This document shows positions 44,793 through 53,295 of a stretch of 64,000 nucleotides of DNA, one piece after another. Each line of letters begins with the position of its first letter. The first letter of the stretch is position 1. The translations under genes and the position numbers were made by a program. Where the stretch lies: the NCBI RefSeq assembly GCF_030730925.1, contig NZ_JAVAMB010000005.1:124001-188000 (forward strand), written 5' to 3'. This DNA comes from Flavobacterium sp. DG2-3. GTDB taxonomy: Bacteria > Bacteroidota > Bacteroidia > Flavobacteriales > Flavobacteriaceae. The notes under the pieces were generated by a model. That model did no database searches. It was not told the origin of the DNA and saw only the letters and a program-made list of their open reading frames with translations.

Positions 44793-46811
44793 TTATTGAG
44801 ACAACTCCTCTTGTGCTGTAATTAATTTTTCAATAATATCTTCAACCTCTTTATCAGACTTGTCAGGATCTAATTTTTCAATATAAATTCTAATCATTTC
44901 TTTATCTACTTCACTTGGATCTGCATCTTCGCCTAATTTTTTGGCTTGCCTTTTTGCTGCTGTATTGATAGATGTTGCTTTAGTTGTGCTCCATTTCTTT
45001 TTAATAAATTCTCTTGCCTCTGTAATTGCTGGGTGTATAGGTTTAGGCGGAATTTTCTTTGCGGGACTGCCGTGCGTTTTACGCCATTGTGATGCTAAAT
45101 TGTAAAGTGGATTTCCATTGACCTTTCCATTGCTTTTTATCTCAACATCATCTATACCCATATGCATTGGAGATTCAGGGTGATAATCTGATCCTCCATG
45201 TCTTGCAATCAATGGAGAACTATTTCCAGAGACAACAGCTTTTTTCCTAAAAACTTGAAGATAACTTTTTAATACATCCCTGTGTTTGTGTAAATCCTTT
45301 AATATTTCGTCATATCGCTCATCCACAGAATGTCCATCAGAAGTTAAAGCATCGCTGGCCTTTACACCAGTGTACTTTTCTTTTATTAGACCTTCAACAT
45401 TTTCTGTAATTCTCAAATGAGTAGCAATGGCTTCTACAATACCAGTTGCGGGATTGCTTCTTTTTGAAATGGCATCGTCTCTAACTTCATGCATTACAGA
45501 TTGTTTTTGTGTCATCCAGTTTCTTTGATATTTTTTTTGGAACGTGCCAGTATGTCCAGAAATTTCATCAACAAGATCACCAGCCCATATAATAAATTCT
45601 GTAGAAAGTCTTATTTGTTCTTGTGCATCCATCCAATCAAACTCTTCTCCATCAAAAGTGGCTACAGCCGACATCTTTTTAGGAGGGCGATAAGACAATT
45701 CTAAATACTTCATAGTTTCTGAAGTTTTAAAAAGCTCATCTAATCCAGTGCCCGAACTGGCTCCTTTTGCTTTTGTAGCCTTTACTCTTACAGCATTATC
45801 AATTAATTTTTTTACAGATTCGTGTTCTTTGTAGCCATTTATGAGTTCATCCAATTTTTTTATTGCTTCTTTATTGTCTTTATGCACAGGATCTCTGGCT
45901 ATCTTTAACAATCCGCGTACTTTTGAATAAAAATCCTTAGTGTTTGATCCTTTCCATTCTTCTTCTAATTTTGTTTTGGATGTGGCAGCCAATGGTACAC
46001 TAGATGTAAATACAGGTCTAGTTCGGGTATCGCTAATATCTATTGCAGCACGTTTAGAGATTTTTTTATCAGTTTTAGCCCCATCTTCAGTATTTTCTAC
46101 AGGTGCTGTCATGGCATTGTCATGCATTATTCCATTATTTATCCTCTCAATTGCGGCCTCATAGTTATCTGTCATCTCAATAGCATCGTTTATTAAAATG
46201 TTTAATACTATTGGATCTATATTTCTTAGAGCATAATGACTTTTAATTCTATTTATCACATGACTATCAATGATTTTTCTTTGAATGGTTATCATTCTCT
46301 GACTAATAGTATTATGACGAATCTCTTTTTGTATAATTTTTTTTTCGTTAGGGTTATTCTTTAATTGCATTGCTTTCGCTCCCATAACATCAGCTTCATT
46401 CTCCAAACCCTTATTATCATTTACATTCACTTTGCCTTTCATCTGCAAAGTAGGCTTTACGCGTCCTTGTTTTTGCTGAACCACGTGCCAAGCTTCATGA
46501 GGTAAATGCTTTTCTTGACCAGAAGCCAGATGAATATCTGATCCTTGTGCATAAGCATGAGCATTCAGTTGTCCAGGCTTATCTGAGTTATAGTGTACCT
46601 TTACATCATCCATAGAATGACCTGAAAGATTTTCGATTCCTGATTTTAGATGGTCGGGCAGACCCGTATTGTTTTCTTTTTTCTGTAAGACAGATTTTGG
46701 CCTGTTATCTTGTAATGAAACAGCAGATTGCGTGTTGTCCTTTTTCTGGATTGAATTTGCTGCCGAAAATTGTTGTTTTGTATCTTCAGTATGTATTGTT
46801 TTATTATCCAT
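44793..46811 (-). CDS. eCIS cargo: DUF4157 protein with unrecognised C-terminal domain
   Basis: 672 residues. Residues ~30-45 carry the leader motif LQDNRPKSVLQKK shared with two other cargo genes. DUF4157 (eCIS-associated metallopeptidase-like core) follows at ~48-150, with [20 protein letters not shown] and the HExxH zinc motif His105-Glu-Ala-Trp-His109 (HEAWHVVQQKQG). Residues ~200-672 are mostly helical, Lys/Glu-rich, with a Ser/Gly-rich insert near RHGGSDYHPESPMHMG. I recognise no toxin fold. By place and leader it is a candidate effector loaded into the injection system. Last gene of the eCIS block. Confidence 0.82.
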   Translation of the reverse strand: MDNKTIHTEDTKQQFSAANSIQKKDNTQSAVSLQDNRPKSVLQKKENNTGLPDHLKSGIENLSGHSMDDVKVHYNSDKPGQLNAHAYAQGSDIHLASGQEKHLPHEAWHVVQQKQGRVKPTLQMKGKVNVNDNKGLENEADVMGAKAMQLKNNPNEKKIIQKEIRHNTISQRMITIQRKIIDSHVINRIKSHYALRNIDPIVLNILINDAIEMTDNYEAAIERINNGIMHDNAMTAPVENTEDGAKTDKKISKRAAIDISDTRTRPVFTSSVPLAATSKTKLEEEWKGSNTKDFYSKVRGLLKIARDPVHKDNKEAIKKLDELINGYKEHESVKKLIDNAVRVKATKAKGASSGTGLDELFKTSETMKYLELSYRPPKKMSAVATFDGEEFDWMDAQEQIRLSTEFIIWAGDLVDEISGHTGTFQKKYQRNWMTQKQSVMHEVRDDAISKRSNPATGIVEAIATHLRITENVEGLIKEKYTGVKASDALTSDGHSVDERYDEILKDLHKHRDVLKSYLQVFRKKAVVSGNSSPLIARHGGSDYHPESPMHMGIDDVEIKSNGKVNGNPLYNLASQWRKTHGSPAKKIPPKPIHPAITEAREFIKKKWSTTKATSINTAAKRQAKKLGEDADPSEVDKEMIRIYIEKLDPDKSDKEVEDIIEKLITAQEELSQ

Positions 46812-46937
46812 AACTGTAATTGATTAAGATGTCTAAACGGCACGTTAGTGTTTTAAAATCAGTGAGCAGTTCTCATTGCAATTGAGTAGAAAAGTACCCA
46901 CTGATTTATTGTAAATAATAAACATTAAAAAACTATA

Positions 46938-48050
46938 TTAAAAATTTGAAAAACCTTTTTTGACACTTTCATACAATGGCTTTTTTGCTAGTGTATCTAT
47001 GAAATAGGGTTCTCCGCCTCCAGGAGTATAACCAAACGTAATAGTACCTGCTTTTGTATATCCCTCTCCTTGTTTCATCATTCCAAATGTAGCTTCAGAT
47101 CCCTTTTTAAGAGCGGTTTGATCAAGAAATTGAAAGATACAGACTCCTAAAAAGTTATTTCGTGGGTGTGAATTTTCTATTTGAGAAAGTACCCATGCAG
47201 CTTGATCATCTTCAGTTTTTACAGCCGAATCCGATTTGATGGGAACTCCCATTTCGGCAAAGAAAAAGGGAAGATTAGGAAAGTAAGATGGAAATGTCAC
47301 ATCAATATAATTTTTAATATAGGCACCATCATTCTGCGGATTTGTTGAAGCAATAAATCTGGTATCCCAAACATCCTCTAAGTCTAGAGCTATAAAAGCG
47401 GCTTGAAGTTTTCGAATAGCCTTAATTCCAGGTATATTTTTATTTGTTGGATCAGCAAATGAAACTGGCGAAGTAATTGGAAGTAAAGCCGATGCTGGAA
47501 TTCCTAAACTTTTTTCAATATTGATAAGAATCTGAATCATCTTCGCAACCTCAATTACCGTAAAACCTCCCGCTAGATCAAATTCATTTCCAATTCCCCA
47601 CATACCTGCGGCTTTATGCGGAGTGGTTCCAGCATTGTAAATTTCAGTTACCATTGCCGTAATAAAAGGTATGACATCGTTCCCTTTATGTAATTCCGAC
47701 AGAAAATAATTAGAAATTGGCACGAAAACTTTAATATTGTTAGCTGCACATTCGTCTAAAAAGGAAATATGTGACCTTTGATACGGACCTGGTTGCTTAT
47801 CTGGAGCTGGTGGAGTGCTCCAATCATACAGATGTAAAAAATTTACTTTAAGCTCATTAGCCAAATTAGAAACATCTCCACGACCACCATCTGCTTTTCC
47901 CCATAAAAGTGGAAAGTGAGAATTGGTAAAATCAGTGTCAAAATACTTGGGTGGAGGATTTGGTGTATCATCTGCTGGAGCAGGAACATAAGCACTTCCC
48001 CGTAATGGAACCAATGCCGAAGCATTTGCAATTTTTGATAAATCATTCAT
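46938..48050 (-). CDS. Glycoside hydrolase, clan GH-A-like TIM barrel, in the eCIS cargo region
   Basis: 370 residues filling one barrel domain. The acid/base pair is Asn155-Glu156 in GIGNEFD and the likely nucleophile is Glu266 in PFFFAEMG, the spacing and strand positions of clan GH-A. The start (RGSAYVPA) and the VNFLHLYDW and NNIKVFVPI strands recall GH72 beta-glucanosyltransferases, which act on fungal-type beta-1,3-glucan. No signal peptide and no DUF4157 leader. It sits between two leader-bearing cargo genes, so it could be a cargo loaded differently or a tip-bound enzyme that opens the target wall. Confidence 0.75.
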   Translation of the reverse strand: MNDLSKIANASALVPLRGSAYVPAPADDTPNPPPKYFDTDFTNSHFPLLWGKADGGRGDVSNLANELKVNFLHLYDWSTPPAPDKQPGPYQRSHISFLDECAANNIKVFVPISNYFLSELHKGNDVIPFITAMVTEIYNAGTTPHKAAGMWGIGNEFDLAGGFTVIEVAKMIQILINIEKSLGIPASALLPITSPVSFADPTNKNIPGIKAIRKLQAAFIALDLEDVWDTRFIASTNPQNDGAYIKNYIDVTFPSYFPNLPFFFAEMGVPIKSDSAVKTEDDQAAWVLSQIENSHPRNNFLGVCIFQFLDQTALKKGSEATFGMMKQGEGYTKAGTITFGYTPGGGEPYFIDTLAKKPLYESVKKGFSNF

Positions 48051-48076
48051 TTTTTATAGTTTTTAAGGGTTAATAT

Positions 48077-49555
48077 TTATATAAATGTTATTGTGTAATG
48101 CACCTTATATTTGGGTAGAATTTGATCTGCATTTCGTATCAATATTTCATTCGAATCAAAATTATTTCGGTAATAAATTGCTCCATAAGAACCGCTTCCG
48201 GATTCATAAGTTTTTTCACCTCTTATTGAATCATATTCGGTTTCATCAACATTATTCTGCTTTTGGTATCCAACAGGCACTGGAACTTGGTGGTTTCCGA
48301 CTCGCTTTACCATAGAATTATGTGTGTTATGCCTTTCACTAGATCCGTCTACAACATTTTTTTGGTTTCCCTCTATAACATCGCTAACAATTAGAACTCC
48401 TCCTGATATAGGATCGAGACCACCATAAGTAGCCGCTTTTGCTGCTTGATCACTAAAATAGGAGCCTCTTCCAAGCGCACCAAATCCCTTCTGCGTATCA
48501 TGTGCACCTATGTCTGGGCGATAGCCTCCACTGACTACTAAATCGGTAACATGGCTTCCATGTCCTGCGTATAATTCTCTTGAAGTTTTTCCTTTTTTAT
48601 GCGATCCATTAAATTTTGCCTTTTGAAATGCATTTGTTCTAACGCTTGGATTGATAATCCTAAAAACCTGTTGAATATCTATTGTAAAAGCTCTTCCGCC
48701 TCCGCCTCCTAATACAGCACTTTTGCCTGCCCATAGTTTTCCAAAAAAGCCATTTGCTGCCATAATACCTTTCATAAGTGGCTGAGTTTCATGAAATGCA
48801 TCTGTTTTATAAGGTTTAGTTCTAACATTTTGTTCTATTTTCCCTTTAACTTGATTAAATTCGTTAGTTCCATTAGGTACTAGTGCCAATTGTCCTTTAC
48901 CAGTTGCATCAGCTTTTGCTTGTTTGCCTGCTATTTTTTTATTTCGAGTAGTTGGGTCATTCCAATTTCTAATTGCGTTGTCGTGTTCATTACGTTTTTT
49001 TCTTTTTAACTGAATTATAGGTATGGCATTGCTAATGAGCCTATTTTCATATTCTTTCGATTTCATCTGCAAAGCCTTAGCTCCCATAACATCAGCTTCC
49101 TTCTCCAAACCTTTGTCATCATTTACATTAACTTTACCTTTCATTTGCATAGTAGGTTTCACGCGTCCTTGTTTCTGCTGTATCACATGCCAAGCTTCGT
49201 GAGCTAAATGTTTTTCCTGTCCAGATGCAATGTGGATATCTGTTCCTTGTGCATAAGCGTGAGCATTTATTTGCTGAGGTTTATCAGAGTTGTAATGAAC
49301 TTTGACATCGTCCATAGAATGGCCAGAAAGATTTTCGATTCCTGATTTCAGATTGTCAGGGAGCCCAGTGCTATTTGCTTTTCTTTGAACTGGAGTAAAA
49401 GAAACTGGCACAGCTATTGGTTTTTCTGAAAGTTTTTGTTGCAGGACAGAATATTCCCGATTATTTTTTAACTGCATAGCATTGCGTCCGCTGTCAATGC
49501 TGAAAGCAGTAGCTATAGTTTTGTTTTCGGATATTTTTTCTTGTTGCTGTTTCAT
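48077..49555 (-). CDS. eCIS cargo: DUF4157 protein with PARP-type ADP-ribosyltransferase domain
   Basis: 492 residues. Leader [16 protein letters not shown] (~27-42); DUF4157 with HExxH at 119-123 (~63-165); a basic linker (~183-215); and a C-terminal PARP catalytic domain (~320-492). The HYE triad is intact: His332 (AGHGS), Tyr366 (GRGSYFSD) and Glu470 (SNEILI). The His-Tyr gap of 34 and Tyr366-Tyr377 gap of 11 equal those of human PARP1 (862/896/907). The end, [13 protein letters not shown], is the typical PARP close. The predicted action is to transfer ADP-ribose from NAD+ to a target after delivery. Fourth-to-last gene position in the cargo block, just before the GH-like gene. Confidence 0.88.
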   Translation of the reverse strand: MKQQQEKISENKTIATAFSIDSGRNAMQLKNNREYSVLQQKLSEKPIAVPVSFTPVQRKANSTGLPDNLKSGIENLSGHSMDDVKVHYNSDKPQQINAHAYAQGTDIHIASGQEKHLAHEAWHVIQQKQGRVKPTMQMKGKVNVNDDKGLEKEADVMGAKALQMKSKEYENRLISNAIPIIQLKRKKRNEHDNAIRNWNDPTTRNKKIAGKQAKADATGKGQLALVPNGTNEFNQVKGKIEQNVRTKPYKTDAFHETQPLMKGIMAANGFFGKLWAGKSAVLGGGGGRAFTIDIQQVFRIINPSVRTNAFQKAKFNGSHKKGKTSRELYAGHGSHVTDLVVSGGYRPDIGAHDTQKGFGALGRGSYFSDQAAKAATYGGLDPISGGVLIVSDVIEGNQKNVVDGSSERHNTHNSMVKRVGNHQVPVPVGYQKQNNVDETEYDSIRGEKTYESGSGSYGAIYYRNNFDSNEILIRNADQILPKYKVHYTITFI

Positions 49556-49557
49556 TT

Positions 49558-50334
49558 TTATGCTGTTATACCCGCACCACCTGTACCTGGATCGGGATCC
49601 TTGCGAAAATCTTTATAAAAACCTTTGTTTTCTGGTTCATCATCTGGAGTATGATATCCATCTTCATCATCTTCACTATCATAATTCACTTTTTTCTTTT
49701 TCTCATATTTATGGCTTTCATTACATACTTTGCAAAAAGCCCTTAAACGATCTGGATCATTGTGATCTTCCTTCATTTCTTCATCAGTTGCGCCTCTTGA
49801 CTTTAAATCGCGTTCTCGAGGTGCCCAAGTAGGGAAGTGGTCCAATGTCAAAGCACGTTGTTGGTGATGTTTGCCACTTTTACTTGTAAAAGCGTATTTA
49901 GTTAGTTGAAGTTTATTGTTTCCCTTTTTTGTATAAGCTAATGGTCGTCTGCATCCAGGACAAGTGTATATTTCATCAAAGTTGCTATTTACATTAGTAC
50001 GTTTATGAGCAGTATGTCTTATAACATGTTCTGTTGTGTCATTTGGAATGTGGAATCTTTTCTGTTTTTTTGCTTGTGGAGGAATATAATCTCCACTGCC
50101 ATCGTCATCGCTTTCTGAGTCTTGCCTTTTTCTTTTCTTTTGATTCTTCTTTCCACCGTCGCCACCTTTTAATTGTGTAACGGCATTATTTGGTATTGCA
50201 GTTTCTTGAAGTTTTCGTTGTACAATAGAAAATTCACGATTGTCTTTTAGCTGAACCGTATTATTTCCATGAGCAGCATTTGCAGCAATACTATCGGTTT
50301 CATTTTGAGATATTTTTTTGTGCTGTTGTATCAT
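49558..50334 (-). CDS. eCIS cargo: HNH-type nuclease with nuclear-localisation-like patches
   Basis: 258 residues. Leader VQLKDNREFSIVQRKL (~27-42) without a DUF4157 domain. Two strongly basic patches lie in an acidic/Ser linker: KKNQKKRKRQ (62-71) and AKKQKR (88-93), like eukaryotic nuclear import signals. The C-terminal part is a zinc-stabilised HNH fold: CPGC (125-128), catalytic DH (165-166), HNDPDRLRAF (191-200) and CKVC-N (201-205). An acidic, Lys-poor tail follows. Predicted DNA or RNA endonuclease delivered by the injection system. Three bases separate it from the PARP gene, so they share a transcript. Confidence 0.82.
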   Translation of the reverse strand: MIQQHKKISQNETDSIAANAAHGNNTVQLKDNREFSIVQRKLQETAIPNNAVTQLKGGDGGKKNQKKRKRQDSESDDDGSGDYIPPQAKKQKRFHIPNDTTEHVIRHTAHKRTNVNSNFDEIYTCPGCRRPLAYTKKGNNKLQLTKYAFTSKSGKHHQQRALTLDHFPTWAPRERDLKSRGATDEEMKEDHNDPDRLRAFCKVCNESHKYEKKKKVNYDSEDDEDGYHTPDDEPENKGFYKDFRKDPDPGTGGAGITA

Positions 50335-50383
50335 TTTTCTTCTTTATTAGAATTATATAACTGCTTAACTTTTCACGATCTAT

Positions 50384-50941
50384 TTAATCCCTCAACGGCG
50401 TAACCTCAACAGGACCAACACCGCCTAAATAATTTATTGCTGAACAAAAAGGATGATTGTGAATCATAACTTTTAAACTCTCAAGATCTCGATCAAAATA
50501 GGGGATCGTTACTTTTTTTCCTGTAAGGAGTTTTACCAGATGATCATTTTCTAAAGGCAAAATTTTGAATAAAGGTTTTCGGGCGGCATAAAAAAGATTT
50601 TCATCATCGGTAATAAAAGAAATTTCTCCACGGTTTTCTTTTAGTTTTTGGCGGTTATTTTTTAATAAAATAATAATCTGAGCTTCAATTTTATTAACGG
50701 TTGTGTCTATATGCTTCTCATTTGTCTGTATGACCAGATAAAGATTCTGACTCGTAATTAAATAGCCATTTATAAAAACAGCATTATTTTTACTGCAATA
50801 ATTTAAAGCCATTGCAATTATGGTGTTTACATAGTTGAGGTCGAAATGTTTCTTCCAATTCCCAATTTTAAGCTTCAATTCATGACGGTGCAATTTGGGC
50901 TTAGTAATAGTAACTTGAATAATGTTTTCATCCTTTTTCAT
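50384..50941 (-). CDS. Small eCIS-linked protein resembling an inactivated Y1 (IS200/REP-type) transposase
   Basis: 185 residues. The strand-helix order around NGYLITSQNLYLVIQT (~59-74) mirrors the Y1 transposase core AYVIMPNHVHLLL, but the metal-binding HxH is replaced by Asn-Leu-Tyr. Later IHNHPFCSAINYLGG (~158-172) resembles the terminal YIHxNPVxAxxV segment. No catalytic Tyr is evident. It lies between the AAA+ ATPase and the first cargo gene with short gaps, the place where Afp16 lies in the Afp locus. I infer a domesticated nucleic-acid or protein-binding role; certainty is low. Confidence 0.5.
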   Translation of the reverse strand: MKKDENIIQVTITKPKLHRHELKLKIGNWKKHFDLNYVNTIIAMALNYCSKNNAVFINGYLITSQNLYLVIQTNEKHIDTTVNKIEAQIIILLKNNRQKLKENRGEISFITDDENLFYAARKPLFKILPLENDHLVKLLTGKKVTIPYFDRDLESLKVMIHNHPFCSAINYLGGVGPVEVTPLRD

Positions 50942-50947
50942 AAGCCA

Positions 50948-52324
50948 TCAACTCATTTGAGTAACCACAAGTGTTTTATTCTCTTTTTTAAATTCACGTC
51001 TAATGCCTTCCAATAAATCCTGCTGACTGACAATAGTTTCATCTTTCTGAATGGCAGCTAAAGCGCAAAATCGCAACACATTGATAATCGCTCCGCCGGC
51101 AAGTTCATAGTTCTCGGCAATGCTTTCGATATCAATATCTGGACTAAGCTGACACTTTCCAGAGAATGCTTTTTCCCATAACAGAATTCTTTCTTCGGCG
51201 GTTGGCATGGTAAAATGAATCATCGATTGAAATCTTCTAGAGAAAGCTTCATCCATATTTTCTTTTAAGTTTGAAGCTAGAATTACAACTCCTGGAAAAT
51301 CTTCAATTCTTTGCAGTAAATAACCCGTCTGCTGATTCGCATGCCGATCGTTTGAAGATGAGGTAGTCGTTCTTTTTCCGAAGAGAGCATCGGCTTCATC
51401 AAAAAATAAAATCCAATCTTTGTGCTGTGCAACATCAAATATCTTAGAAAGATTTTTTTCGGTTTCACCAATGTATTTAGAAACAATCATAGAGAGGTCA
51501 ACTCTGTAAACTTCTCTGTTAGTGCTTTTTCCTAGTAAAGTTGCCGTAAGCGTTTTTCCAGTTCCAGGAGGGCCATAAAAAAGCGTTCGATATCCAGGTT
51601 TAATTTTATTCTCGAGACCCCAATCTTTCATCAGCGTTTCGCCATGATTGAGCCAAGCATTTATTTCCATAACCTGATTCATAACGTGTTCTTCCAAAAC
51701 CAAATCATCCCAGTTTAATTTGGTCGAAATTTGCTGAGCGGGAAACGAAACGCTATGTTCGAGTTTAGGCAAAGTTCCCGTTATAAAAAATTGCAGCCAG
51801 CGTTCGTTAACCGAAAGAAGCTGATTTAAAACAGGCACATTTGACTCAGAACTTTCTAAAACTAAAACCTGTTCTTTTGCTAGAATATTGGTGTTGTTGA
51901 GAATCTGAAGCAATTCGATCCTTAATTCAGGATTCACAGCGGTAATTAAAAAGGACAAGGTTTGGCCTGTAGGCAGAAATCCGCTATGGGTTTTATTGAT
52001 GACACCGCCAAATTCTGTAAAGCCGCGATCGTACATGGCATTTTTGCTAAAGAAAATATCGAGAACTTCAGGTTTAATTTGAGGCGCGAGAATCAAAGCA
52101 AGACAAAGCCTTTCGTAAAGATTCAAATCCCATTCTTTTATTTTTTTGTAATAAACGCTATCTATAGAATCATCATCAGCTTCGGGTGGCGCAATATCCT
52201 GCCATCGATTTTCATGACCTTCCTGAAGCAGATAACTGCAAATAACTTGATCGATTACTTTTTGCAGCCAATCCATTTCATTATACAAAACAATTATATT
52301 GGAATTAGTTTCCATACGCTCCAA
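50948..52324 (-). CDS. eCIS AAA+ ATPase (Afp15-like)
   Basis: 458 residues. N-terminal all-helical part (~1-200) and a C-terminal AAA+ module: Walker A GPPGTGKT (251-258), Walker B ILFFDEADALFGKRT (~300-315), sensor and arginine-finger region EAFSRRFQSMIHF, and a small lid domain. Every studied Afp/PVC-type locus has such an ATPase, thought to aid particle assembly or cargo loading. It overlaps the preceding gene by 20 bases, so it is translationally coupled. Met4 (METNSN) is an alternative start. Confidence 0.92.
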   Translation of the reverse strand: MERMETNSNIIVLYNEMDWLQKVIDQVICSYLLQEGHENRWQDIAPPEADDDSIDSVYYKKIKEWDLNLYERLCLALILAPQIKPEVLDIFFSKNAMYDRGFTEFGGVINKTHSGFLPTGQTLSFLITAVNPELRIELLQILNNTNILAKEQVLVLESSESNVPVLNQLLSVNERWLQFFITGTLPKLEHSVSFPAQQISTKLNWDDLVLEEHVMNQVMEINAWLNHGETLMKDWGLENKIKPGYRTLFYGPPGTGKTLTATLLGKSTNREVYRVDLSMIVSKYIGETEKNLSKIFDVAQHKDWILFFDEADALFGKRTTTSSSNDRHANQQTGYLLQRIEDFPGVVILASNLKENMDEAFSRRFQSMIHFTMPTAEERILLWEKAFSGKCQLSPDIDIESIAENYELAGGAIINVLRFCALAAIQKDETIVSQQDLLEGIRREFKKENKTLVVTQMS

Positions 52325-53228
52325 ATAATTTTTCTACATCGTCAAGATTAGCATCAGCCCATTTAAAATACAATAAAGCCGTATTAGGATTTAACTCGTT
52401 GCATTGCAGCATATCCAAATAAAAACCCTGCGCATTTTGCATGATCATTTGCGTATTATAGTCCACATCATTATGAAAATTGGAATCAAAAAAAGAATCT
52501 GCCCATTCGCTCGTACTATTTTCTTTCGAGATAAAATCACTGATGAAATAAGAGAGCTTTTCATCTTGAACGACTAATTTTTTAGCTTTAAAATAAGCGG
52601 GTTTTCTTTTGGTTTCCCTATGATAATATTCAATATCCTTTGATTGGATTGTTTTGGTATTTGGGTGTCCAAAAATATCTGATAAACCAAAATTTTCTGC
52701 TTCACAAGCCAATTCCAATTCTGCATTTGTTTCTCCTGCAATAGCGAGAGTGGTGTTTTTGGCAGTAGCGCTTTCAGTTACTACATAAAGTTCCCTGAAA
52801 GAATATAGGGTTTGCGTGAGTTTTATAATTAACTGCTGCTGAATGTCATTCCAATTATTAATTTTTACAGATTCAGGTTCTTCGGCTTTAAAGATGAAAT
52901 TTCCTCTATGGGAAAATGCTAAAATCTGTTTGCTGAATTCAAAATTTCCATCTATAGAACCATGCGCCTGTGAACGCCCCGAATAAGGTTTCGAAATTCC
53001 GTCGCTAAAATTCCAATTGGCTTCATTTAAAGCAATCACACTGCTAATATCTGCGTCGTGATGCGAGATAATGCCATTGCGATAAATATTTCCCAATAGA
53101 ATGATTTCTCCATTTTTAATCTGGAAATAATCGCCTGGAAAAAGACTATTATTCAACGGTTTCGTAGGCAGAAATCCTCCAGTTTTGAGATAAAACTGTC
53201 TATAAAAATTCTTGTTAGTATGATTCAT
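52305..53228 (-). CDS. Hypothetical eCIS protein with a gasdermin-like pattern
   Basis: 307 residues, no signal peptide. Not in a family I can name with certainty. Residues ~25-55 (FPGDYFQIKNGEIILLGNI), ~108-150 ending ELYVVTES, and ~190-220 (TKTIQ ... PAYFKAKKLVV) follow the order of gasdermin N-domains, where a PG-x-x-L and G-x-L start is followed by YVVTEV and a final F-x-A-x-x-L strand. A helical tail (~225-307) follows. The resemblance is by eye only; it could instead be an adaptor or fibre chaperone. It lies between the helical proteins and the ATPase, overlapping the latter. Confidence 0.6.
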   Translation of the reverse strand: MNHTNKNFYRQFYLKTGGFLPTKPLNNSLFPGDYFQIKNGEIILLGNIYRNGIISHHDADISSVIALNEANWNFSDGISKPYSGRSQAHGSIDGNFEFSKQILAFSHRGNFIFKAEEPESVKINNWNDIQQQLIIKLTQTLYSFRELYVVTESATAKNTTLAIAGETNAELELACEAENFGLSDIFGHPNTKTIQSKDIEYYHRETKRKPAYFKAKKLVVQDEKLSYFISDFISKENSTSEWADSFFDSNFHNDVDYNTQMIMQNAQGFYLDMLQCNELNPNTALLYFKWADANLDDVEKLFGAYGN

Positions 53229-53295
53229 GACCTTAAGAATTATGGATTAAAGTCCACTGAATCCAATATTGGAACAGTGGACATTTTAATGTGTT

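Noticed and set aside
46856..46907. Short inverted repeat (AAATCAGTG / CACTGATTT) between two cargo genes
   Set aside because: Nine-base arms with a 34-base loop and no T-run; too weak to call a terminator or operator.
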